Positions 1-10,433 of a DNA stretch of 64,000 bases are shown here, in pieces. The notes below the pieces were generated by a model. It was not told where the DNA came from. It was given only the letters and a program-made list of their open reading frames with translations, and ran no database searches. The translations under genes were made by a program, and so were the position numbers. The stretch is from Macrosoma leucophasiata (lineage: Eukaryota > Arthropoda > Insecta > Lepidoptera > Hedylidae). Location of the stretch: NCBI GenBank assembly GCA_036365455.1, contig JAWQUS010000008.1:17219501-17283500 (forward strand), in the 5' to 3' direction. Each line of letters opens with the position of its first letter. Positions within the stretch are counted from its first letter, which is position 1.

Positions 1-222
1 TCCATTGCGGCGGTGAATAGATCCAATTTTAATGTAGAATTAACGTAAATGAAATGTTTAAACCAATCTACATATTAAATCGGTAAACGACGAGCTTCCA
101 CGTTCACAAATAGCTAAATCCTACTCATTAAGATTTAAACTATAATAGATAGATATAGAGTACTTGAATGAATCATGCCATTACGCCCTTTAAACTTACT
201 AAGTATTAACCCTTATTCATTA

Positions 223-736
223 CGGGTCATTGCCCGTGGTACACCTATTATGAATTAGGTGTACCAGGGATAATATCTTCTTTCCGTTGTCCACCTTAGT
301 TCACCCAGGTGTTCCAAGAGAAATATATTTTATATATTTTTCCCGTGGTCCACCTGTATCAGTGTTTGCGTAGATTGCTCAAATTTTTGGAACTTAAGGG
401 AACCATCAAATGTTTTTTATGAGTATAAATATTTTTGGAATCGAAACAGATGGGTTAGGTTATGTTAGAACGGTGATCACACAACGAAATTTTGAATTTA
501 AAACCAGAAAGGAATTGAAGTTGGATGTTTATTCTATCTGTGTCAATTAGTCTTTTATTCACAATTGAAAATTGTTAGGTGGACCATGGGCAATTAATTT
601 CGTGGAACTATCTAGCAGGTGGACCACCGGGAATACAAATTACCCTTGGTACACCTAACTCACAAGAGGTGTATCAGGCAGAAAATTTTACCCCTGGTTC
701 ACCCAGGTAGACTAAGTAGGTGTATCACGGGCGACC
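223..736. mobile_element. TIR element with about 11 internal copies of a GGTGTACCAGGG-like motif
   Basis: The ends are inverted versions of each other around cgggtcattgcccgtggta on the left and the complement of taggtgtatcacgggcgacc on the right. Between them a short motif close to aggtgNaccaNggg recurs in both orientations near 232, 257, 286, 305, 342, 577, 617, 641, 666, 691 and 717. Sub-terminal arrays of this kind are known binding sites for transposases in several DNA transposon superfamilies. No coding capacity is visible. The family is not one I can name and exact ends are uncertain. Confidence 0.6.
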
Positions 737-1001
737 GTTCATTACTTGGGTACCTTTGTATAATGAAAATCAGATTCAGAAAATTATTTTATCAATAAGT
801 ATTTCAAGAATGTCTTTAAAACATCAAAGCATTTTTTTTGTGAATAAGTACTACAACTATGCGACGAACTACAGTTGAGAGGGATCATTGAAAACATTTT
901 CGTTAGTCAGAATATTTAACGCTTCAAGTAGCAAATACGATCACTAAACCACGAAAGTAGTCATCGTCATCCATTTAACCGAACTACTGGACAAAAGTTT
1001 T

Positions 1002-1282
1002 TACTGGTGACAGAGATCCAGTGACGGAGCTCGTGGGCGTAGGCACCACCGCATTACCTTATATACTTGCCGCTAAATGGTAGTGTTCAGCACTATCGTG
1101 TTCCGGTCAGGTGGTAATGTACAGTCCTGTAATTTCCGGCACAGAGGCATAACACCTTAGGCCTCAGGCGTGATAACGCATCTGCATTTTGACCTTGATC
1201 TTTGTGTGGGTGTTAATAGGTTGCAGTCATCACTTAACATCAATGTGAACTGCATGCTTGTTTGCCAATTACATTATATAAA
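1002..1282 (-). repeat. Dispersed 'A' repeat, near full length
   Basis: One of a dozen or so copies of an approximately 275-bp element. In its forward sense it starts with a T-run and atgtaatggaagtggcaaac, continues with gttcacattgatgttaag, then gttatgcctctgtgccgg, and finishes with tctaccaccagt. Here it runs in reverse. The opening 'tttttatgtaa...ggcaaac' resembles a widespread lepidopteran interspersed repeat. No ORF, no RNA polymerase III boxes and no clear target duplication were seen, so its class is open. Confidence 0.8.
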
Positions 1283-1307
1283 AGTGTCCAGTTTTTTGAG
1301 TTCTTTA

Positions 1308-1466
1308 AGAGACTTTTGTCCAGTAGTTCGGTTGCCACATCAAACGATCTTAGGTCGTCCTCGTCCAGCGATTACTCGCGAACTTCACCATGTCGTCGGT
1401 CCACCTCGTGCCAAGTGTGCCCATGCTTCGTCTTACGGTAGGCGGTCGCCATTTGAAAATCTTTGA
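1308..1466 (-). pseudogene. LINE C-terminal relic, cut by a duplication junction
   Basis: Read on the minus strand, 1466 to about 1340 gives a protein like WRPPTVRRSM followed by TRWTDDMVKFASNRW and then a stop. This matches the conserved C-terminal segment of lepidopteran LINE ORF2 proteins (...RPRTG.RSVGRPPTRWTDD.VK.AG.RW...). The part that should precede it is absent because similarity stops at 1479. The sister copy at 10155-10410 keeps the upstream portion. Confidence 0.65.
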
Positions 1467-1479
1467 CACATCCGCAGTC

Positions 1480-2076
1480 CGTCTATGGTTCATGCTTATA
1501 CGCTATTACGATGTTATTGAAATGTTAGTGATATATATAGATATAGAGCTAAAAAAATAAAAAAAAGGTGATATAGTATTGTGGTAATCGGTACACATAA
1601 AAAAGTAATAGCATGTGGCGGTATGAAATCCGCCGGATCAGCTAGTTATCTAGAAATAAATAATACTTACTGATAATTTTATCAATTTTCTTAAGCAATA
1701 CTTTTGCAATACAATTTAAGCGACTTATTTCCGCTTTCCACAATCAACGCTGTGACAAAGTTTACTTGTAATTTAATAATTAAATCGAAATCGTATATTA
1801 ACTTTAGTGTCTTTAGTCAGACAATAAAGAGTTCCAAATCCAATGTTTCTATTTAAACATCGTTAATTTATATAGTCTTATTAGGTAACAAGTATCTGTG
1901 TTTACGCTTACATTAGAGCATTTTGAAGAGGATTACGCACGGGTTACCTAACATTGGCTTTATTATTGTAGCAAAAGCTAGAAGCCCCTTTAATACGACT
2001 CAGTTTATCGTGTAATTTGATAGCGACCAATAAATAATAACGTTAGCGATAAACTGGAAAATCGTCGGCGTGTTTT
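1480..2076. other. Single-copy stretch between duplicated blocks
   Basis: This AT-rich sequence is absent from the second and third copies of the duplicated block. It shows poly-A and AT runs near 1550-1580. An open frame from about 2023 runs on through 2077 into the 3.2-kb block and stops near 2230, but nothing about it is recognisable. It is deleted, together with 362-1479, at the 5642|5643 junction. Confidence 0.5.
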
Positions 2077-2553
2077 GATGCGGGTTGTCACCTGGGACTA
2101 CTTAGAACTGTATATTCCTCGGAATTATATTGAAATGGGAAATTGGACATACATAAAAATTGGGCTGGAATATGCGACCGCAGTAAAGGGTTCTCTTCTC
2201 CAAATAAATGGAACTCCACGATTATTGTAATTGAAATCAAGTATTGTAATTTTTCTTTAAAGATATCTTTTCATTCATCAACTTATTTGAAAAGTTACTG
2301 AGTAGGCCTTCCTGGCACAATACAGATAGGATAAGATCAAATCACGGGTATGAAAGGCAATTAGAAAATACCTACGTACTTATTTGCTGTAATATACCTA
2401 ATTATCGTTTATTCTGATTTTCACGAATCTGCAAATAGTCCGGAGGGCATTTTTTCAACTTGAACACAATCATTTCACCTACGCACGGACAAGGGTATTT
2501 CACGAGATTATAAGGATAATATTACTTCCTTTCGGCAATGACATCCTAAGATG

Positions 2554-2827
2554 TTTTTTTTATGTAAAGTGAGAGCAAACAAGCATGCAGTTCACATTGA
2601 TGTAAAGTGATGACTGCAGCTTACACAAAGACCAAGGTCAAAATGCAAATGCGTTACCACTCCGGAGGCCTAAGGTGTTATGCCTCTGTGCCGGAAATTA
2701 TAGGGCCGTACATTACCACCTGACCGGAACACGGTAGTGCTGAACACTACCATTTAGCGGCAAGTATATTAGGTAATGCGGTGGTGCCTACGCCCACGAG
2801 CTCCATCACTGCAGCTCTACCACCAGT
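2554..2827 (+). repeat. Dispersed 'A' repeat, near full length
   Basis: This forward copy runs from the T-run and atgtaaagtgagagcaaac to the closing ctaccaccagt. It lacks the short 'cctatagacaccc' segment present in the copy at 25481. With the reverse copy at 1002-1282 it forms a spaced inverted pair flanking about 1.27 kb. Confidence 0.8.
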
Positions 2828-3298
2828 AGAAGATTTCATGCTAGAGCGGTGCATAAAATGTATTTAAAATTATAAAAATAAACTAACGCTACCTACTGGG
2901 TAACGCTAGTTTATTAATAGTAAGCCCAATGCTCATCTTTGATTTTCAAAAGTTAATTCAAATCCAATTTTAGCAAATTAACAGAACCACAAAAAATATT
3001 TTATGCGGCCAATACAAGTTTACATTCCAATCGAAATACGAATATTTATGCTGATATAGAATGAGTATGTTTTTATGTTCAACATGACATTTAACCTAAT
3101 TTCTTTGTAGGTCAATACATTCACCAAATTCCTGCATTGGCCTGCTAAAGGGGACAACACGAGAGACAAGCTGGCTTGTGGCGAGATTCATAAATCGTCT
3201 GAGACCCAATTTTGTATCTGCCATCATTGTGTTTGTCAGCAGTCAGTATTTAACTGTTCAAATTAATAAGTTTTCGTGTATGATTATAATATTATATA

Positions 3299-3478
3299 AT
3301 TATTTTTTTTATGTAATGGAAGTTGTAAACAAGCGTGCAGTTCACATTGATGTTAAGTGGTGACTGCAGCCTACAGACACCCACACAAAGACCAAGGTCA
3401 AAATGCAGATGCGTTACCACTCCTGAGGTCTAAGGTGTTATGCCTCTGTGCCGGAAATTACAAAGCTGTACATTACAT
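3299..3478 (+). repeat. Dispersed 'A' repeat, 3'-truncated
   Basis: This copy matches the first two thirds of the family, from atgtaatggaagttgtaaac to gccggaaattacaaagctg, and then breaks off. The sister copy is at 6865-7044. Confidence 0.78.
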
Positions 3479-3883
3479 CATGGGACATAAGGACGAAAAA
3501 ACGACATAATTGTATTTTATTACGACAAAATTGTGTATCTGTGTCCCAGGTTTTTGTTCCAGGATCCAATTTCATCAAATTAACGACATCCCAAAAATAT
3601 TTTACGTGACCAATAAAATACAAGTTTACATTCTAATAGAAATACGAATATTCATACTGATATGGAAGGAAGGTATCTCGACGTTTAACATGACATTTAA
3701 CCTAATTTCTTTGTGAGTCAATACAATCACGAAATTCCTGCATTGGCCTGCTAAAAGGGGCAATAACAAGGGACAGGCTAGCGTGCGGCGAGCTTCGTAA
3801 ATTGACTGAGACCCAATTTCGTATCTGCCATCATTGTGTTACCTAGTTATTTTAGTGGAAATGCAACAGTATTAAATAGGTGA

Positions 3884-4070
3884 CGACCCGGTTAGTCCAG
3901 CGGTGTGAGATGACCGTTTGATTGGAAGGGTTCGATCCCCGCACCGGGACAAATATTTGTATGGGCTACAGATATTTGTTTCGGGTCTGGGTGTTTGTGA
4001 TGTGTGCAACGGCACCCACAACACAGGTTTATACCTAATGTAAGGCTGTAAGTGAAAGGGTGTTTTATTT
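3884..4070 (+). mobile_element. tRNA-headed SINE (second family)
   Basis: The head resembles a tRNA gene: an A-box-like ttagtccagcgg at 3892-3903 and a B-box-like gggttcgatcccc at 3928-3940, with a plausible acceptor-stem pairing of cccgg with ccggg. The body contains atatttgtttcgggtctggg and tgtttgtgatgtgtg, features I know from common lepidopteran SINEs. It sits inside the second unit of the 600-bp series, so it inserted after that array formed. It is not a functional tRNA, because the anticodon arm does not fold convincingly. Confidence 0.78.
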
Positions 4071-4326
4071 TTTAAAAAGTAGATATGTCATTGCAGTCGG
4101 CTTAGAACTGTTTAACTGACCAAGTTTTCGTTTATCATTATGTGTATATTCTGGGATATAACGACGACAGATACCTACGACAAAACTGTATGACTCAATT
4201 TTATCATATTAACGAAACCCTAGGAATACTTTATACGAAATACAATTTTACAAACGTTGGTTTGGAGAAATACGAATATTTATGAAACAGTGAAAATGTA
4301 TGATTGTTTTACCGCAGCACTACAGA
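4071..4326. other. Third diverged unit before the A fragment
   Basis: This AT-rich sequence repeats parts of 3241-3290 and 3560-3665 at low identity. No coding or RNA signal is visible. Confidence 0.5.
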
Positions 4327-4442
4327 TTTTTTAATGTAATGCACGTGGCAAACTAGCATGGAGTTCACATTGATGTTAAGTATTGACTGCAGCCTACTGA
4401 CACTTACACAGAGACCAAAGGTGAAAATGCAGATGCGTTGCA
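4327..4442 (+). repeat. Dispersed 'A' repeat, 5' fragment
   Basis: The opening 115 bp of the family are present, ending at aaaatgcagatgcgtt. The sister copy is at 7893-8008. Confidence 0.72.
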
Positions 4443-5031
4443 AATTTTGCAAATGCAAAATACTGTCGTGTTGATAAAGTCGTTAATTTAACTACATCAA
4501 CACACACAATAGTGAAGTATCTCGTTAGCTTTTAATTTGAATTCACTACAAAGCCTCTTAAACTCCGAATAATCAAAGATTGTCTTAACTATTCACTATT
4601 AAGTGTAACTAAGAGTCACTTAATTAATACGTTGTGTTTAACACAGCTTACAAAATCAGCTTCGAATTTAATTTACAAGCGAACAAGAGCTTTGATATAA
4701 ATATGTACGTAACTTATCAGAACTGTCGTGGATAAATCGGTTTAGTCTTGGAATCTAAAGTTAGTTTTCGTTTATCTTACTACTGTTATAAATTTTTTAC
4801 TACTGTTATAAGTTAATTTATTTGTTGCTCAAGCGGCTGGACGGATTTTGATGAAAATTGTACACAGGTAGAGTATGGGTCCCAGGAATTTTTAACAGAT
4901 CTTCACATTGACAAAAGTTGCCGATTACAATAATAATTGCTGTGTATAATAAAAAATTAAAAGAATGCCTCTTCGAGAACGCACCAGGATCCGAAAGGGT
5001 TGAAAAATATATATTGCTGTTACATGTATCC
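4443..5031. other. Unassigned part of the 3.2-kb block
   Basis: AT-rich sequence with a short tandem of 'ttactactgttataa' near 4779-4815. The stretch from 4820 to 4900 resembles the middle of Helitron-type repeats ('ctcaagcggctggacggattttgatgaaaatt'-like wording, shortened here), but no ends were found. Confidence 0.4.
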
Positions 5032-5111
5032 GAATGTAGACTCATAGACAGATGATAGCTGAGAATGTAGACTCATAGACGGATGATAGCTGAGAATGTA
5101 GACTCATAGAC
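5032..5111 (+). repeat. 31-bp tandem repeat, about 2.6 units
   Basis: The unit begins gaatgtagactcatagac and repeats at 5032, 5063 and 5094, with one A/G change between units. It is duplicated at 8598-8677 with the surrounding block. Confidence 0.9.
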
Positions 5112-5281
5112 ACATAACATAAGAGATTGGCGTTAATTAATAATTTGACAACAGAAGCAGCAGAGAGCAGTTAATATGCATACAAATTTAGAAATAAACT
5201 TGTATCGAAAACATGCCGAAAACAAATATTTAAACAGAAAGGTATAGGAAGGTAAGGCATACCACAAGCGAGACATCATTT

Positions 5282-5642
5282 TCCATTGCGGCGGTGAATA
5301 GATCCAATTTTAATGTAGAATTAACGTAAATGAAATGTTTAAACCAATCTACATATTAAATCGGTAAACGACGAGCTTCCACGTTCACAAATAGCTAAAT
5401 CCTACTCATTAAGATTTAAACTATAATAGATAGATATAGAGTACTTGAATGAATCATGCCATTACGCCCTTTAAACTTACTAAGTATTAACCCTTATTCA
5501 TTACGGGTCATTGCCCGTGGTACACCTATTATGAATTAGGTGTACCAGGGATAATATCTTCTTTCCGTTGTCCACCTTAGTTCACCCAGGTGTTCCAAGA
5601 GAAATATATTTTATATATTTTTCCCGTGGTCCACCTGTATCA
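5282..5642 (+). repeat. Third copy of the first 361 bp of the 1,479-bp block
   Basis: Identical by eye to 1-361, but at 5642|5643 it joins directly to the start of the 3.2-kb block. Relative to 1-5281, bases 362-2076 (1,715 bp) are missing. The junction lies inside the TIR element and shares only about 1 bp of homology between the two sides, which suggests end-joining rather than unequal crossing-over for the deletion. Confidence 0.9.
5504..5642. mobile_element. TIR element, truncated by the deletion junction
   Basis: Only the left part of the element described at 223-736 is present. It keeps the first five copies of the short motif and ends at the 5642|5643 junction. Confidence 0.6.
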
Positions 5643-6119
5643 GATGCGGGTTGTCACCTGGGACTACTTAGAACTGTATATTCCTCGGAATTATATTGAA
5701 ATGGGAAATTGGACATACATAAAAATTGGGCTGGAATATGCGACCGCAGTAAAGGGTTCTCTTCTCCAAATAAATGGAACTCCACGATTATTGTAATTGA
5801 AATCAAGTATTGTAATTTTTCTTTAAAGATATCTTTTCATTCATCAACTTATTTGAAAAGTTACTGAGTAGGCCTTCCTGGCACAATACAGATAGGATAA
5901 GATCAAATCACGGGTATGAAAGGCAATTAGAAAATACCTACGTACTTATTTGCTGTAATATACCTAATTATCGTTTATTCTGATTTTCACGAATCTGCAA
6001 ATAGTCCGGAGGGCATTTTTTCAACTTGAACACAATCATTTCACCTACGCACGGACAAGGGTATTTCACGAGATTATAAGGATAATATTACTTCCTTTCG
6101 GCAATGACATCCTAAGATG

Positions 6120-6393
6120 TTTTTTTTATGTAAAGTGAGAGCAAACAAGCATGCAGTTCACATTGATGTAAAGTGATGACTGCAGCTTACACAAAGACCA
6201 AGGTCAAAATGCAAATGCGTTACCACTCCGGAGGCCTAAGGTGTTATGCCTCTGTGCCGGAAATTATAGGGCCGTACATTACCACCTGACCGGAACACGG
6301 TAGTGCTGAACACTACCATTTAGCGGCAAGTATATTAGGTAATGCGGTGGTGCCTACGCCCACGAGCTCCATCACTGCAGCTCTACCACCAGT
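6120..6393 (+). repeat. Dispersed 'A' repeat, near full length
   Basis: Duplicate of 2554-2827, carried by the 3.2-kb block. Confidence 0.8.
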
Positions 6394-6864
6394 AGAAGAT
6401 TTCATGCTAGAGCGGTGCATAAAATGTATTTAAAATTATAAAAATAAACTAACGCTACCTACTGGGTAACGCTAGTTTATTAATAGTAAGCCCAATGCTC
6501 ATCTTTGATTTTCAAAAGTTAATTCAAATCCAATTTTAGCAAATTAACAGAACCACAAAAAATATTTTATGCGGCCAATACAAGTTTACATTCCAATCGA
6601 AATACGAATATTTATGCTGATATAGAATGAGTATGTTTTTATGTTCAACATGACATTTAACCTAATTTCTTTGTAGGTCAATACATTCACCAAATTCCTG
6701 CATTGGCCTGCTAAAGGGGACAACACGAGAGACAAGCTGGCTTGTGGCGAGATTCGTAAATCGTCTGAGACCCAATTTTGTATCTGCCATCATTGTGTTT
6801 GTCAGCAGTCAGTATTTAACTGTTCAAATTAATAAGTTTTCGTGTATGATTATAATATTATATA

Positions 6865-7044
6865 ATTATTTTTTTTATGTAATGGAAGTTGTAAACAAGC
6901 GTGCAGTTCACATTGATGTTAAGTGGTGACTGCAGCCTACAGACACCCACACAAAGACCAAGGTCAAAATGCAGATGCGTTACCACTCCTGAGGTCTAAG
7001 GTGTTATGCCTCTGTGCCGGAAATTACAAAGCTGTACATTACAT
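6865..7044 (+). repeat. Dispersed 'A' repeat, 3'-truncated
   Basis: Duplicate of 3299-3478. Confidence 0.78.
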
Positions 7045-7449
7045 CATGGGACATAAGGACGAAAAAACGACATAATTGTATTTTATTACGACAAAATTGT
7101 GTATCTGTGTCCCAGGTTTTTGTTCCAGGATCCAATTTCATCAAATTAACGACATCCCAAAAATATTTTACGTGACCAATAAAATACAAGTTTACATTCT
7201 AATAGAAATACGAATATTCATACTGATATGGAAGGAAGGTATCTCGACGTTTAACATGACATTTAACCTAATTTCTTTGTGAGTCAATACAATCACGAAA
7301 TTCCTGCATTGGCCTGCTAAAAGGGGCAATAACAAGGGACAGGCTAGCGTGCGGCGAGCTTCGTAAATTGACTGAGACCCAATTTCGTATCTGCCATCAT
7401 TGTGTTACCTAGTTATTTTAGTGGAAATGCAACAGTATTAAATAGGTGA

Positions 7450-7636
7450 CGACCCGGTTAGTCCAGCGGTGTGAGATGACCGTTTGATTGGAAGGGTTCG
7501 ATCCCCGCACCGGGACAAATATTTGTATGGGCTACAGATATTTGTTTCGGGTCTGGGTGTTTGTGATGTGTGCAACGGCACCCACAACACAGGTTTATAC
7601 CTAATGTAAGGCTGTAAGTGAAAGGGTGTTTTATTT
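7450..7636 (+). mobile_element. tRNA-headed SINE (second family), duplicate
   Basis: Duplicate of the SINE at 3884-4070, with the same A-box-like and B-box-like motifs at offset 3566. It arrived by segmental duplication and not by a separate insertion. Confidence 0.78.
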
Positions 7637-7892
7637 TTTAAAAAGTAGATATGTCATTGCAGTCGGCTTAGAACTGTTTAACTGACCAAGTTTTCGTTTA
7701 TCATTATGTGTATATTCTGGGATATAACGACGACAGATACCTACGACAAAACTGTATGACTCAATTTTATCATATTAACGAAACCCTAGGAATACTTTAT
7801 ACGAAATACAATTTTACAAACGTTGGTTTGGAGAAATACGAATATTTATGAAACAGTGAAAATGTATGATTGTTTTACCGCAGCACTACAGA

Positions 7893-8008
7893 TTTTTTAA
7901 TGTAATGCACGTGGCAAACTAGCATGGAGTTCACATTGATGTTAAGTATTGACTGCAGCCTACTGACACTTACACAGAGACCAAAGGTGAAAATGCAGAT
8001 GCGTTGCA
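7893..8008 (+). repeat. Dispersed 'A' repeat, 5' fragment
   Basis: Duplicate of 4327-4442. Confidence 0.72.
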
Positions 8009-8597
8009 AATTTTGCAAATGCAAAATACTGTCGTGTTGATAAAGTCGTTAATTTAACTACATCAACACACACAATAGTGAAGTATCTCGTTAGCTTTTA
8101 ATTTGAATTCACTACAAAGCCTCTTAAACTCCGAATAATCAAAGATTGTCTTAACTATTCACTATTAAGTGTAACTAAGAGTCACTTAATTAATACGTTG
8201 TGTTTAACACAGCTTACAAAATCAGCTTCGAATTTAATTTACAAGCGAACAAGAGCTTTGATATAAATATGTACGTAACTTATCAGAACTGTCATGGATA
8301 AATCGGTTTAGTCTTGGAATCTAAAGTTAGTTTTCGTTTATCTTACTACTGTTATAAATTTTTTACTACTGTTATAAGTTAATTTATTTGTTGCTCAAGC
8401 GGCTGGACGGATTTTGATGAAAATTGTACACAGGTAGAGTATGGGTCCCAGGAATTTTTAACAGATCTTCACATTGACAAAAGTTGCCGATTACAATAAT
8501 AATTGCTGTGTATAATAAAAAATTAAAAGAATGCCTCTTCGAGAACGCACCAGGATCCGAAAGGGTTGAAAAATATATATTGCTGTTACATGTATCC

Positions 8598-8677
8598 GAA
8601 TGTAGACTCATAGACAGATGATAGCTGAGAATGTAGACTCATAGACGGATGATAGCTGAGAATGTAGACTCATAGAC
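8598..8677 (+). repeat. 31-bp tandem repeat, duplicate
   Basis: Duplicate of 5032-5111, with the same unit count and the same A/G difference between units. Confidence 0.9.
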
Positions 8678-9069
8678 ACATAACATAAGAGATTGGCGTT
8701 AATTAATAATTTGACAACAGAAGCAGCAGAGAGCAGTTAATATGCATACAAATTTAGAAATAAACTTGTATCGAAAACATGCCGAAAACAAATATTTAAA
8801 CAGAAAGGTATAGGAAGGTAAGGCATACCACAAGCGAGACATCATTTTCCATTGCGGCGGTGAATAGATCCAATTTTAATGTAGAATTAACGTAAATGAA
8901 ATGTTTAAACCAATCTACATATTAAATCGGTAAACGACGAGCTTCCACGTTCACAAATAGCTAAATCCTACTCATTAAGATTTAAACTATAATAGATAGA
9001 TATAGAGTACTTGAATGAATCATGCCATTACGCCCTTTAAACTTACTAAGTATTAACCCTTATTCATTA

Positions 9070-9583
9070 CGGGTCATTGCCCGTGGTACACCTATTATGA
9101 ATTAGGTGTACCAGGGATAATATCTTCTTTCCGTTGTCCACCTTAGTTCACCCAGGTGTTCCAAGAGAAATATATTTTATATATTTTTCCCGTGGTCCAC
9201 CTGTATCAGTGTTTGCGTAGATTGCTCAAATTTTTGGAACTTAAGGGAACCATCAAATGTTTTTTATGAGTATAAATATTTTTGGAATCGAAACAGATGG
9301 GTTAGGTTATGTTAGAACGGTGATCACACAACGAAATTTTGAATTTAAAACCAGAAAGGAATTGAAGTTGGATGTTTATTCTATCTGTGTCAATTAGTCT
9401 TTTATTCACAATTGAAAATTGTTAGGTGGACCATGGGCAATTAATTTCGTGGAACTATCTAGCAGGTGGACCACCGGGAATACAAATTACCCTTGGTACA
9501 CCTAACTCACAAGAGGTGTATCAGGCAGAAAATTTTACCCCTGGTTCACCCAGGTAGACTAAGTAGGTGTATCACGGGCGACC
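9070..9583. mobile_element. TIR element with internal motif array, second full copy
   Basis: Duplicate of 223-736 with all motif copies retained. Confidence 0.6.
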
Positions 9584-9848
9584 GTTCATTACTTGGGTAC
9601 CTTTGTATAATGAAAATCAGATTCAGAAAATTATTTTATCAATAAGTATTTCAAGAATGTCTTTAAAACATCAAAGCATTTTTTTTGTGAATAAGTACTA
9701 CAACTATGCGACGAACTACAGTTGAGAGGGATCATTGAAAACATTTTCGTTAGTCAGAATATTTAACGCTTCAAGTAGCAAATACGATCACTAAACCACG
9801 AAAGTAGTCATCGTCATCCATTTAACCGAACTACTGGACAAAAGTTTT

Positions 9849-10129
9849 TACTGGTGACAGAGATCCAGTGACGGAGCTCGTGGGCGTAGGCACCACCGCA
9901 TTACCTTATATACTTGCCGCTAAATGGTAGTGTTCAGCACTATCGTGTTCCGGTCAGGTGGTAATGTACAGTCCTGTAATTTCCGGCACAGAGGCATAAC
10001 ACCTTAGGCCTCAGGCGTGATAACGCATCTGCATTTTGACCTTGATCTTTGTGTGGGTGTTAATAGGTTGCAGTCATCACTTAACATCAATGTGAACTGC
10101 ATGCTTGTTTGCCAATTACATTATATAAA
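9849..10129 (-). repeat. Dispersed 'A' repeat, near full length
   Basis: Duplicate of 1002-1282. Confidence 0.8.
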
Positions 10130-10154
10130 AGTGTCCAGTTTTTTGAGTTCTTTA

Positions 10155-10410
10155 AGAGACTTTTGTCCAGTAGTTCGGTTGCCACATCAAACGATCTTAG
10201 GTCGTCCTCGTCCAGCGATTACTCGCGAACTTCACCATGTCGTCGGTCCACCTCGTGCCAAGTGTGCCCATGCTTCGTCTTACGGTAGGCGGTCGCCATT
10301 TGAAAATCTTTGACACATCCGCAGTCTATTCATCGAGCCTTCCCACTGCCAGTTTAATTTCGCAACTGTGCCAACATAGCCCAAATTATTGTGTTAGTTA
10401 CTTTATTTCT
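10155..10410 (-). pseudogene. LINE C-terminal relic crossing the duplication edge
   Basis: On the minus strand, 10400 to 10320 reads VAKLNWQWEGSMNR, then after a frameshift WRPPTVRRSM and TRWTDDMVKFASNRW, then a stop. This is the order seen in lepidopteran LINE ORF2 C-termini (VAKLKWQWAGH..R......W.PRTG.RSVGRPPTRWTDD.VK.A). The block shared with 1-1479 ends at 10326, inside this relic. The same LINE type is represented at 38188-38530. It lacks any RT motif. Confidence 0.68.
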
Positions 10411-10433
10411 CATGCGTATCTCCTAATTTCTTA

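Larger units (their letters stand above)
1..1479 (+). repeat. 1,479-bp duplicated block, left copy
   Basis: This stretch is repeated at 8848-10326 (offset 8847) with no difference noticed by eye. Its first 361 bp are repeated again at 5282-5642. It contains a TIR element (223-736), a reverse-orientation copy of the dispersed 'A' repeat (1002-1282) and the truncated end of a LINE relic (1308-1466). Identity stops at 1479|1480, in the middle of the LINE relic, whereas at 10326|10327 the LINE similarity runs on. This copy therefore looks derived. The window begins inside the block, so its true left limit is unknown. Confidence 0.93.
2955..4440 (+). repeat. Diverged direct repeats, about 600-bp unit, three units
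   Basis: Three related stretches start near 2955, 3560 and 4190, each opening with a version of 'caattttaNcaaattaacgaaaccc' and passing through gaaatacgaatatt. The first two also share a stretch around tgacatttaacctaattt and ttcctgcattggcctgcta (3090-3240 and 3690-3845). Units 1 and 3 lead into a copy of the A repeat (3299 and 4327). Unit 2 is interrupted by a SINE at 3884. The divergence shows this array is much older than the 3.2-kb duplication containing it. Confidence 0.7.
2077..5281 (+). repeat. 3,205-bp duplicated block, copy 1
   Basis: The block is repeated at 5643-8847 (offset 3566). Only two substitutions were noticed by eye: 3190 A versus 6756 G, and 4728 G versus 8294 A. It contains three copies of the A repeat, a tRNA-headed SINE, an internal series of diverged repeats of about 600 bp and a 31-bp tandem repeat. 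Such high identity means either a very recent duplication or a haplotype or assembly duplicate. Confidence 0.93.
5643..8847 (+). repeat. 3,205-bp duplicated block, copy 2
   Basis: Second copy of 2077-5281. The components recur at offset 3566: A repeats at 6120-6393, 6865-7044 and 7893-8008, the SINE at 7450-7636, and the 31-bp tandem at 8598-8677. Confidence 0.93.
8848..10326 (+). repeat. 1,479-bp duplicated block, right copy
   Basis: Counterpart of 1-1479. It contains the complete TIR element at about 9070-9583, the reverse A repeat at 9849-10129 and the distal part of a LINE relic. Because LINE similarity continues without a break past 10326, this copy most likely keeps the original right-hand flank. 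Confidence 0.93.

Noticed and set aside
2023..2230. Open frame reading RVVTWDYLELYIPRNYIE and so on, spanning the edge of the 3.2-kb block
   Set aside because: About 69 codons, no recognised domain, start unclear, and the duplicate at 5643 has a different upstream. Judged chance, though the composition is more protein-like than its neighbours.
3892..3950. Possible tRNA gene
   Set aside because: It has A-box and B-box motifs and an acceptor-like pairing, but no convincing anticodon arm. It continues into a SINE body, so it is a SINE head.
5032..5111. CRISPR-like array
   Set aside because: The 31-bp units are directly adjacent without unique spacers, there are fewer than three full units, and the context is clearly eukaryotic.
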